Positions 1-6,115 of a stretch of DNA of 11,328 bases are shown here, piece by piece. A program made the position numbers and the translations under genes. The stretch spans positions 2,807 through 14,134 of the forward strand of contig DKII01000051.1 of NCBI GenBank assembly GCA_002454125.1. Direction: 5' to 3'. The notes beneath the pieces were generated by a model. That model was not told the origin of the DNA. It saw nothing but the letters and a program-made list of their open reading frames with translations, and did not search any database. The DNA is from Novosphingobium sp. UBA6722. GTDB taxonomy: Bacteria; Pseudomonadota; Alphaproteobacteria; Sphingomonadales; Sphingomonadaceae. How positions within the stretch are numbered: position 1 is the first letter of the stretch; each line of letters starts with the position of its first letter.

Positions 1-1
1 G

Positions 2-601
2 TGCTTCCTGCGCCACCTGAGCGAGGATGAGGCATTTGCGACGCTCGACCAGGCGCTGCCGCACCTGAACCGCATTCACGGCGTCGGGCTGGATTCGTCC
101 GAGGTCGGCCATCCGCCGGCCAAGTTCCAGCGCGTCTTCGCCAGGGCCCGGGAACTGGGGCTGCATGTCACGGCCCATGCCGGTGAAGAGGGGCCGCCGG
201 AGTATGTCCACGAGGCCCTGGATCTGCTCGAGGTTGAGCGGATCGACCACGGCAACCGCGCGCTGGAGGATCGCGCGTTGGTCCGGCGGATCGCGGAAGA
301 GGGCCTGACGCTGACGGTCTGCCCGCTGTCCAACCTGCGGCTCTGCGTGATCAAGGACATTGGCGAAAGCCCGGTGCGCAAGATGCTCGACCTGGGGCTC
401 AAGGCCACGGTCAACTCGGACGATCCGGCCTATTTCGGCGGTTATATCAACGACAACTTCCGCGCGATCGCCGATGCACTCGACCTGACCGAGGCGGAGA
501 TCGTCAAGCTGGCCGAGAACAGCTTTACCGGCTCGTTCCTGCCGATGGCGGATCAGATTCAGCACCTGGCCGAGATCGCGGAGGTGGCCGGTGGTCGATA
601 A
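2..601 (+). CDS. adenine deaminase (adenosine deaminase superfamily), C-terminal 199 residues
   Basis: A zinc hydrolase that would deaminate adenine to hypoxanthine and ammonia in the cytoplasm (purine salvage). The 5' end lies outside the window. The visible part carries the superfamily's catalytic landmarks: THAxAGE-type motif HAGEE (visible residues 59-63, with the catalytic Glu), IDHG (81-84) and the metal-site motif NSDDP (138-142). Several details favour the adenine-specific branch (yeast Aah1, Pseudomonas adenine deaminase) over true adenosine deaminase: GLDSSEVGHPPAKF near residue 29, RIDHGNR, VCPLSN (107-111) and SDDPAYFGGY. The family is often loosely annotated as add. The TAA stop (599-601) lies inside the next gene, a purine phosphoribosyltransferase, so the two are co-transcribed and probably translationally coupled. 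The product hypoxanthine is a natural substrate for that neighbour. The family is certain. Adenine rather than adenosine specificity is inferred from motifs. Confidence 0.88.
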   Translation, partial: CFLRHLSEDEAFATLDQALPHLNRIHGVGLDSSEVGHPPAKFQRVFARARELGLHVTAHAGEEGPPEYVHEALDLLEVERIDHGNRALEDRALVRRIAEEGLTLTVCPLSNLRLCVIKDIGESPVRKMLDLGLKATVNSDDPAYFGGYINDNFRAIADALDLTEAEIVKLAENSFTGSFLPMADQIQHLAEIAEVAGGR

Positions 602-1151
602 GGTCTACCTGACCGCCGACCGGCTGCTGGAAGACAGCTTCGCGCTGGCCAATCAGGTGCTCGATTCGGGCTTCGTGCCGACCCATATCGTCGGCATCTG
701 GCGCGGCGGTGCGCCGGTCGGCATCGCGGTGCAGGAACTGCTGGCCTATCGCGGGGTAGAGACGGACCATATCGCGGTGCGCACCGCCAGCTATTCCGGG
801 ATCGACCAGCAGGAAAAGGAAGTGCGGGTCTATGCTCTGGGCTACCTGATCGACGTGCTGGATCCGGAAGACCGCCTGCTGGTGATCGATGACGTGTTCG
901 ATACCGGCCGCTCGGTCGAAGCCTTCCTGCGCGAGCTCAAGGCGCGGTGCCGCCATGACATGCCGGAGACGGTCAGGATCGCGACGGCCTATTACAAGCC
1001 CAGCCGCAACCAGACGCAGCTCAAGCCCGACTATTTCGTCCACGAGACCGAGGAATGGCTGGTCTTTCCGCACGAGATTTGCGGGCTGACCGAAGCGGAG
1101 ATCCGCGCCCACAAACCGGGCGCGGCGATCATCCTGCGCGAAGCAGACTAG
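591..1151 (+). CDS. purine (hypoxanthine/guanine-type) phosphoribosyltransferase
   Basis: A 186-residue type I phosphoribosyltransferase that would transfer the ribose-phosphate of PRPP onto a purine base, probably hypoxanthine, to give IMP. The PRPP-binding signature is plain: VIDDVFDTGRS at residues 98-108, preceded by hydrophobic residues. The pyrophosphate-loop segment WRGG is at 37-40. The C-terminal hood (YYKPSRNQTQLKPDYF, then WLVFPHE at 156-162) resembles the xanthine/hypoxanthine phosphoribosyltransferases of archaea and bacteria rather than pyrimidine or orotate enzymes. The start is GTG at 591, with GGAGG at 580-584 six bases upstream. It overlaps the end of the adenine deaminase gene by 11 bases, consistent with a two-step adenine to hypoxanthine to IMP salvage module. 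Its last 23 bases overlap, tail to tail, the 3' end of the PilZ gene on the other strand. The base preference (hypoxanthine, guanine or xanthine) cannot be settled from sequence alone. Confidence 0.85.
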   Translation: MVDKVYLTADRLLEDSFALANQVLDSGFVPTHIVGIWRGGAPVGIAVQELLAYRGVETDHIAVRTASYSGIDQQEKEVRVYALGYLIDVLDPEDRLLVIDDVFDTGRSVEAFLRELKARCRHDMPETVRIATAYYKPSRNQTQLKPDYFVHETEEWLVFPHEICGLTEAEIRAHKPGAAIILREAD

Positions 1152-1479
1152 GACGATCGGCGCTACGGGCGCGGCTGATCTCTTCCAGATCGACCGGTTC
1201 GCCAAACTTGAAGCCGACTTCCCGGCCTTCGTACCACATGACCTCGGCCGGGATCGGAGCCAGGTTGCGGAAGTGGATCTGAACCTGCTCGTTGACCGTG
1301 AAATCGATCACGTCAGGGCATTCGCCCTTTAGCCCGCTTGCCGAAAGGTTGCGCACCCTCAGCCCGAACTGCGCGCCGCTGCAGCGCTGCCCCTTGATCA
1401 CCAGCAAGGTGGTCATACGGCGCGCGCGGGGCGGTACGGGCTCGTCGCCCGCAAGATGATTGTTTGGTTCGCGACTCAT
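1129..1479 (-). CDS. small PilZ-domain protein
   Basis: A 116-residue single-domain cytosolic protein of the PilZ type, the domain that usually binds cyclic di-GMP and controls motility, polysaccharide or envelope functions. Seen: an Arg-rich N-terminal stretch (PPRARR, residues 16-21), the NxSxxG motif as NLSASG (44-49), and the usual beta-barrel tail (VQIHF, AEVMWYEG, VGFKF, ending EPVDLEEI). The canonical RxxxR motif is not exact here; the arginines are at 18, 20 and 21, so cyclic di-GMP binding is uncertain. I start at the ATG at 1479 because GAGG lies six bases upstream. A TTG 18 bases further upstream is in frame but has no better support. It lies 96 bases downstream of the amidohydrolase on the same strand, so it could be co-transcribed or have its own promoter. 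Its 3' end overlaps the phosphoribosyltransferase gene by 23 bases in convergent orientation. Confidence 0.82.
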   Translation of the reverse strand: MSREPNNHLAGDEPVPPRARRMTTLLVIKGQRCSGAQFGLRVRNLSASGLKGECPDVIDFTVNEQVQIHFRNLAPIPAEVMWYEGREVGFKFGEPVDLEEISRARSADRPSLLRAG

Positions 1480-1485
1480 TTTTTT

Positions 1486-1489
1486 CCTC
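1486..1489 (-). promoter_or_regulatory. ribosome binding site deciding the PilZ start
   Basis: On the minus strand GAGG is followed by six A residues and then ATG (start base 1479). This near-ideal spacing favours the ATG over the in-frame TTG at 1497, which would place the Shine-Dalgarno inside the coding region. Confidence 0.65.
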
Positions 1490-1575
1490 GAGATCAAGCG
1501 TCTCGCTGGAACAGAGCCATGCTGGCGAGGTGTTGAGAGAAGGTAAACGAAGCGGCAAGTTTTGCCCTGGGATTT

Positions 1576-3264
1576 CTACTTATCCGCCTGCCAGATAGTT
1601 TTGCCTTCCTTGACCGTCTCGAGCACACGGATCGCCTGGATCTGGTCAACCGGGGTGTCCAGCGGATTGCGATCGAGCACAACGAAGTCGGCCAGCAGCC
1701 CGGGCTTGATCCGGCCGCGGCGGTCTTCCTCGAACACTTGCCAGGCCGGTCCGGTCGTCAGCGCCTGAAGCGCGCGATAAGCATCCTCGCGCTGCCCTTC
1801 ACCGCTGACCACGCCGGTCCGCGAGGTCCGCGCCATCGCGCTCCACAGCTGGGCGCGGGTATCGAGCGGGGTCACCGGATAGTCCGAATGGTTCGACGGG
1901 ATCAGCCCGGCGGCGCGGCTGGCGCTAAAGGGGCTGATGAAATCGACCACCTCGTTCGGGAAGTTCCGGCGGTGGGTATCGGCGAAGTAGAAGGTGTGGT
2001 TGGAGAAATAGGCCGGACCAACCCCGATCCGGACATAGGCCGGGATCTGATCGGGCCGCATGAATTGCGAATGGATCACCACCGGGCGGCGGTTGTCGGC
2101 AGCCTTGATCCCCAGCGCATCGAACCCGCGGATTGCCATGTCGATCGCCGCATCGCCATTGGCATGAGCGAAGATCTGCCAGCCGCGCTCGTGCACCTTG
2201 CGGGCCAGGCCCTGGAAGGCAGCGTCGGTGGTCACCGGCTGGCCGTCCCAGGGGTGCTGCCCATCGGGTGATCCAAGGGCATAGTCGCGCGTAAAGAAGG
2301 CCGTGCGCGCCTGCGGTGAGCCATCAAGCACGAACTTGATCCCCTGCAGCTTGACCCGGCCGAACCGCGCACCGGGGGTCATTGCCGGGTTCTCCAGCAT
2401 GGCGTCGATCCCGGTCATCGCGAAGGGCAGTAGCGCCAGGTCGATCTTGAGCTTGGCCTGAGCGGCGGGAGAGGTCAGGAAGGCGAGGTCGACTGGGTTG
2501 GTCGCCCCGTCTTGCGCCCAAGTAAAGCCTTCCCGAGCGTAGCGCGTTTGCACCGCATCAACCGCAGCAAGGCGCGCCTCGGTGCTGGGCTGCGGCAGTA
2601 CCAGCGACATCGGCTGCATGGCCTTTTCGAACAGCAGGCCGGTCAGCTTGCCCTTGGCATCACTGGGCATCACGCCCCCTGCTGGCGGCTTCATCCCGTC
2701 GCGCAGCTTTGCAGCCTTGAGCGCGGCACTATTGGCGACCAGCCCGTGCAGCGAGACGTGAAGCAGCACGACCTTGCGATCAGGTAGCACGCTGTCCAGT
2801 TCCGTGCGCGTCACATGGCGGCGCTCGGCCAATTGGGCATCGTCATAGCGCCAGACCACGACCCAGCCGCCCTTGGGTACATTCGCACCATAGCGCTTCA
2901 CCGCAGCGAGCAGCTTGGCGACCGAGGACGTGTCGCCCGTCGCCGGATCGGCCAGGTCGAGCCCGCCCGCAGTCTGCAGGCCGATGGCGAAATGGGAATG
3001 GGCATCTACGAAGCCGGGGAGCAGCGTCGCGCCCTTGAGGTCGCGGAGCTGCACATCCTTGCCAGCTTGGGCACGGGCTGCCGTTTCCGGACCAACGAAG
3101 ACGATCTTGCCATCACGCTCAACCACAGCCTCGGCCGTGGATGGCGTCTCGTCATCCATGGTGATGATCGTGCCGCCGCGCCACAGCGTTGCGCCGGCAT
3201 CCTTCGCCGCCACCGGCGCGGCCAGCGCCAGCCCTGCTGCTGCCAGCCAGTGTACAATTCGCAT
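1576..3264 (-). CDS. exported amidohydrolase, family 3 (YtcJ-like)
   Basis: A 562-residue metal-dependent hydrolase of the Amidohydro_3/YtcJ type, predicted periplasmic. A signal peptide is seen (basic MRIVHW, hydrophobic core, cleavage near PVAA at residues 17-20). Next come a small beta domain (GGTIITMDD, about 30-38), the metal motif LPGFVDAHSHF (82-92, His89 and His91), GIKFVLDGS (308-316, with Lys310 as candidate bridging residue), His367 in FAHANGD, His398 in VIHSQ, and SNHSDYPV (457-464, Asp461 as candidate catalytic Asp). The C-terminal GLLADFVVLDRNPLD (about 522-536) is the composite beta domain typical of this family. The length fits the family. The substrate is unknown; family members act on amides, ureas or formylated compounds. 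The start is ATG 3264, preceded by GGAGGGG. It is divergent from lysS (106-base gap), with PilZ downstream on the same strand. No frameshift is seen. Confidence 0.9.
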   Translation of the reverse strand: MRIVHWLAAAGLALAAPVAAKDAGATLWRGGTIITMDDETPSTAEAVVERDGKIVFVGPETAARAQAGKDVQLRDLKGATLLPGFVDAHSHFAIGLQTAGGLDLADPATGDTSSVAKLLAAVKRYGANVPKGGWVVVWRYDDAQLAERRHVTRTELDSVLPDRKVVLLHVSLHGLVANSAALKAAKLRDGMKPPAGGVMPSDAKGKLTGLLFEKAMQPMSLVLPQPSTEARLAAVDAVQTRYAREGFTWAQDGATNPVDLAFLTSPAAQAKLKIDLALLPFAMTGIDAMLENPAMTPGARFGRVKLQGIKFVLDGSPQARTAFFTRDYALGSPDGQHPWDGQPVTTDAAFQGLARKVHERGWQIFAHANGDAAIDMAIRGFDALGIKAADNRRPVVIHSQFMRPDQIPAYVRIGVGPAYFSNHTFYFADTHRRNFPNEVVDFISPFSASRAAGLIPSNHSDYPVTPLDTRAQLWSAMARTSRTGVVSGEGQREDAYRALQALTTGPAWQVFEEDRRGRIKPGLLADFVVLDRNPLDTPVDQIQAIRVLETVKEGKTIWQADK

Positions 3265-3269
3265 TAACG

Positions 3270-3276
3270 CCCCTCC
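3270..3276 (-). promoter_or_regulatory. ribosome binding site deciding the amidohydrolase start
   Basis: GGAGGGG on the minus strand ends five bases before the ATG at 3264. It fixes this as the start rather than the in-frame TTG at 3285. The resulting protein begins directly with a clean signal peptide. Confidence 0.75.
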
Positions 3277-3315
3277 GGTCCTCAAGAGCGACTTTCAGCC
3301 TGCCGGTGCCCAAGC

Positions 3316-3364
3316 GCAAGGGGCAATCGCGCCTTGCAACGCGCGCCCTTTGGCGCGAAAGGGC
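3316..3364 (+). promoter_or_regulatory. structured lysS leader with alternative hairpins covering the ribosome binding site
   Basis: The sequence shows a first hairpin, GCAAGG (3316-3321) with CCTTGC (3332-3337), extended inward after one G-G mismatch by GC/GC around an AATC loop. Next to it are two overlapping, mutually exclusive stems. Stem A is CGCGCC (3342-3347) with GGCGCG (3352-3357) and a CTTT loop. Stem B is GCCCTTT (3345-3351) with AAAGGGC (3358-3364) and loop GGCGCG. Stem B would sequester the AAGGG Shine-Dalgarno (3359-3363) of lysS, while stem A leaves it free. A regulatory role is inference. GC-rich leaders form such stems by chance fairly often, and the transcription start is unknown. 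Confidence 0.4.
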
Positions 3365-3370
3365 CGCATC

Positions 3371-4963
3371 ATGACCGATGAAGCTCTCCTAACCGCCGCA
3401 CAGGTATCCAAGGCTTGGCCCTTTGAAGAAGCGCGCAAGCTGCTGAAGCGGTATCCGGACGGGAAATCCGATGGCAAGCCCGTGCTGTTCGAGACCGGCT
3501 ATGGTCCGTCGGGCCTGCCGCATATCGGCACCTTTCAGGAAGTGCTCCGCACCACGCTCGTCCGCCGTGCCTACGAAACGCTGACGGGCGGTGCGCCGAC
3601 GCGGCTGGTTGCCTTCAGCGATGACATGGACGGCCTGCGCAAGGTGCCGGACAATATCGAGAACAAGGGCCTGCTGGCCGCCTACCTTGGCCACCCGCTG
3701 ACCCGCATTCCCGATCCCTTCGGCAAGTATGAAAGCTTCGCCCATCACAACAACGCGATGTTGCGCGAATTCCTCGATCAGTTCGGCTTCGAGTATGAGT
3801 TCGTCTCGGCCAGCGATCGCTACAATTCGGGCAAGTTCGACGATGCCCTGCGCGGGGTGCTGCGCAACTGGCAAGCGATCATGGACATCATGCTGCCGAC
3901 CCTGCGCGAGGAGCGCCGCCAGACCTATTCACCGGTCCTGCCGGTCAGCCCCAAGACCGGGCAGGTGCTGCAGGTCCCGGTCGAGGTAGTCGATGCCGAA
4001 GCTGGCCTGGTCCGCTTCGAGGATCACGGCGAAATGGTCGAAAGCTGCATCCTTGGCGGCAATGCCAAGCTGCAGTGGAAGGTTGACTGGGCGATGCGCT
4101 GGGTTGCGCTGGGCGTCGATTACGAGATGTGCGGCAAGGACCTGACCGATTCCGTGCGCGAAAGCGGCAAGATCGCCCGCGCGCTGGGCGGCCGCCCACC
4201 GGAAGGCATGATCTATGAGCTGTTCCTCGATGAGAACGGTGAGAAGATCTCCAAGTCCAAGGGCAACGGCCTGACGATCGAACAGTGGCTGACCTATGGC
4301 AGCGAAGAAAGCCTGGGCTTCTACCTGTTCCGCGAACCCAAGAGCGCCAAGAGCCTGCACGTCGGGATCATCCCGCGCGCGGTCGATGAATACTGGCAGT
4401 TCCGCGAAAAGCTGGCTGAACAGCCGATCGAACAGCAGCTTGGCAACCCGGTCTGGCATCTGCTGCGCGCCAATGGCGATCAGGGCGGGGCGGGTGACAA
4501 GCTGCCGGTGACCTATGGCTTGCTGCTAAACCTGGTGGGCGTGTTGGGCGCTGGAGCGACGCGGGAACAGGTCTGGTCCTATCTTGGCAACTACGTAGAG
4601 GATGCCGATCCGGCGGCGCATCCGCAGCTCGACAAGCTGGTCACCAATGCGCTGGCCTATAACCGCGATTTCATTGCCCCGACGCTGAAGCGCCGCAAGC
4701 CTGAGGGCAATGAAGCCCAGGCGCTGGCCGCGCTCGACGAGGAGCTGGCCGCAACCAGCGACGATGCCACGGCGGAAGAGCTGCAGAACCTGGTCTACGA
4801 GATCGGCAAGGACCCGCATTACGGGTTCGAACAGCTGCGCGACTGGTTCAAGTGCCTTTACGAGACCCTGCTCGGTTCCAGCCAAGGCCCCCGCATGGGC
4901 AGCTTCATCGCGCTTTACGGCATCGCCAACACCCGCCAGCTGATTGCCGAGGCGCTGGCGTGA
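3371..4963 (+). CDS. lysS: lysine--tRNA ligase, class I
   Basis: A 530-residue cytoplasmic enzyme that activates lysine with ATP and charges tRNA-Lys. It belongs to the class I (archaeal-type) LysRS family, unrelated to the class II enzyme of E. coli and known from archaea, spirochaetes and many alphaproteobacteria. The Rossmann-fold HIGH motif is GLPHIGT (residues 48-54). The KMSKS loop is EKISKSKGNG (291-300). Other family blocks are FSDDMDGLRKVPDN (82-95), the WKVDWAMRW segment (236-244) and GKDLTDS (255-261). The C-terminal part is alpha-helical (anticodon-binding cage), and the length is normal for the family. The start is ATG 3371 with AAGGG seven bases upstream; the open frame continues further 5' but only through the divergent intergenic region and the antisense of the amidohydrolase gene. 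It overlaps the next gene by four bases (GTGA). Confidence 0.96.
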   Translation: MTDEALLTAAQVSKAWPFEEARKLLKRYPDGKSDGKPVLFETGYGPSGLPHIGTFQEVLRTTLVRRAYETLTGGAPTRLVAFSDDMDGLRKVPDNIENKGLLAAYLGHPLTRIPDPFGKYESFAHHNNAMLREFLDQFGFEYEFVSASDRYNSGKFDDALRGVLRNWQAIMDIMLPTLREERRQTYSPVLPVSPKTGQVLQVPVEVVDAEAGLVRFEDHGEMVESCILGGNAKLQWKVDWAMRWVALGVDYEMCGKDLTDSVRESGKIARALGGRPPEGMIYELFLDENGEKISKSKGNGLTIEQWLTYGSEESLGFYLFREPKSAKSLHVGIIPRAVDEYWQFREKLAEQPIEQQLGNPVWHLLRANGDQGGAGDKLPVTYGLLLNLVGVLGAGATREQVWSYLGNYVEDADPAAHPQLDKLVTNALAYNRDFIAPTLKRRKPEGNEAQALAALDEELAATSDDATAEELQNLVYEIGKDPHYGFEQLRDWFKCLYETLLGSSQGPRMGSFIALYGIANTRQLIAEALA

Positions 4964-5970
4964 GACTTGCGCCGATCTGGCCGGCGCTGTTGGCGCTGCT
5001 GTTCGGATCGGCGCCAATTGCTGGTGCGGCCGCCGAAAATGCTGCGGCGCCACCGATCAGGGAAGTGAGCCGCGAGCAAGCGCCCGGGATCAGTCTGCGG
5101 GTGCTGGAGCTGCCGATCGATGCGGCCGCTGCCCGCCGCGACAACTATCTCTCCAACCGCGAAATGATCGCAGCGTTCCGGCGGGTGCATCTGACGCCCG
5201 GCTGGCCGGCTTCACACGGGATTTACCGGATTGATCAGGGGCTCGACCCCTACTGGATCGCGGGTGCTGTTGCACCTGATCGATCGGTTTACTTTGCGGC
5301 CAAGGTTGCGGCCGGACACGGCGATGCGCTAGCTCTGGCGGGCGACAAAACCCAGCCACATCTGCGGATCTGCGAAGTGCGGTTCGACCGAGCCGCGTTC
5401 CCCCGCGGCGCAACACTTGCGACAACCACCCTGCTGCAGATTATCGTTATGCGCGATGGTTGCTCGCTCAATGGCCTGGGCGATCAGGCATTGCAGGCCG
5501 AAATGCGCGCGCCAATCGACCACAGGGGCTACAAGGTGGCTGAGCAGCGCGAGTTTCCGCGCGGACGCAGGGTTACAGTCGTCGAGTATAGCGGACGTGA
5601 GCAGTTAAGCTGGCCGCGTGCTGCCGCGTTTGTGCTCGGTGACGCCAGACTGGCTCAGGTTTCACAGCTGCCAGCCGGCGCTAGGGCGGTCGGACTGGTC
5701 CGCCAGGCTAACGGGTCAAACACGCTAGTGCTGCATGGCGGCGTATTCAGCGAGGGCCTGGGCGACCGTAGCGTCTGCATATTCCAGGGCTTCCCGTGGC
5801 CGCAAGAGCCACGAGCAGAGTACAGCCGGACCTGGCCGCTGCCGGAGGGCGATGATCCGGCCATGGCCTATTGCCTCGCTGCCCGGAAACGTTCCGATGA
5901 TCGCTATTTGGAATGGCTGCGCGAGGAGGCGAAGAGGAACCCAATCAGGATTGTTCCCGTGCCGAACTGA
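4960..5970 (+). CDS. uncharacterised exported protein coupled to lysS
   Basis: I do not recognise this family. The 336-residue product starts at GTG 4960, which overlaps the lysS TGA in a GTGA junction; GAGG at 4949-4952 gives a seven-base spacing. An N-terminal signal peptide is clear (MRLAPIWPAL, hydrophobic core, cleavage around AGAAA at 21-25), so the mature protein is probably periplasmic. There is no later transmembrane segment and no lipobox Cys. The mature part is mixed alpha/beta with four cysteines (138, 168, 273, 305) that could form disulfides, aromatic-rich patches (DPYWI, 96-100; FQGFPW, 275-280; TWPLPEGDD, 291-299) and a charged C-terminal helix (about 312-327) ending VPVPN. 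No catalytic signature is visible. Codon use is somewhat looser than in lysS (TTA, CTA, AGG occur), suggesting modest expression. Co-transcription with lysS is likely, but a functional link is not implied. Confidence 0.78.
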   Translation: MRLAPIWPALLALLFGSAPIAGAAAENAAAPPIREVSREQAPGISLRVLELPIDAAAARRDNYLSNREMIAAFRRVHLTPGWPASHGIYRIDQGLDPYWIAGAVAPDRSVYFAAKVAAGHGDALALAGDKTQPHLRICEVRFDRAAFPRGATLATTTLLQIIVMRDGCSLNGLGDQALQAEMRAPIDHRGYKVAEQREFPRGRRVTVVEYSGREQLSWPRAAAFVLGDARLAQVSQLPAGARAVGLVRQANGSNTLVLHGGVFSEGLGDRSVCIFQGFPWPQEPRAEYSRTWPLPEGDDPAMAYCLAARKRSDDRYLEWLREEAKRNPIRIVPVPN

Positions 5971-5999
5971 TTGAGGCGGGCGATCCGCCGACTGATTGG
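5941..5999 (+). repeat. inverted and direct repeats at the 3' end of the exported-protein gene
   Basis: CCAATCAG (5941-5948) has a perfect inverted partner CTGATTGG (5992-5999). ACTGATTG also occurs twice in direct orientation (5966-5973 and 5991-5998), so the upstream copy can pair with either. Between the two direct copies lies a hairpin GGCGG (5975-5979), loop GCGAT, CCGCC (5985-5989). The stop codon (5968-5970) is inside the structure. It may act as a transcription terminator or 3' stabiliser, but there is no clear U-tract immediately after it. Confidence 0.5.
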
Positions 6000-6089
6000 C
6001 GCTCGGGATTTTCCTACTTGCTAAAAGCCTGTCATCCTCCGGACGGCTCTTTGAAATCGTCAGAAATCAGCTGTTAGTTCGCGCCCTAT

Positions 6090-6103
6090 GCACCGCGCGG
6101 TGC
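6090..6103. terminator. palindrome between convergent genes, possible bidirectional terminator
   Basis: GCACCGCGCGGTGC is a perfect 14-base palindrome that can fold as a five-base-pair stem with a GCGC loop. It lies 12 bases beyond the stop codon of the DUF885 gene and about 120 bases beyond the exported-protein gene. On the plus strand it is followed by GGATGTGTTTT, a weak T-run. The rest of this 145-base convergent gap (5971-6115) holds the 5941-5999 repeats and no recognisable gene. Confidence 0.42.
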
Positions 6104-6115
6104 GGATGTGTTTTA

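Noticed and set aside
525..1205. Antisense 226-codon frame opposite the phosphoribosyltransferase
   Set aside because: It is a mirror of a well-supported gene and its translation shows no recognisable family.
1576..3264. Possible loss of the amidohydrolase catalytic motif because the usual GSDxP reads as NHSDYP
   Set aside because: The catalytic Asp is kept (Asp461) with the other metal-site residues in order, so this is family variation and not inactivation.
2915..3370. N-terminal extension of lysS
   Set aside because: It runs antisense through the amidohydrolase gene; the ATG at 3371 has a Shine-Dalgarno and matches the family N-terminus.
3929..5053. Antisense open frames opposite lysS
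   Set aside because: lysS is a clear full-length enzyme in the plus frame; the antisense frames have no motifs and reflect GC-rich codon bias.
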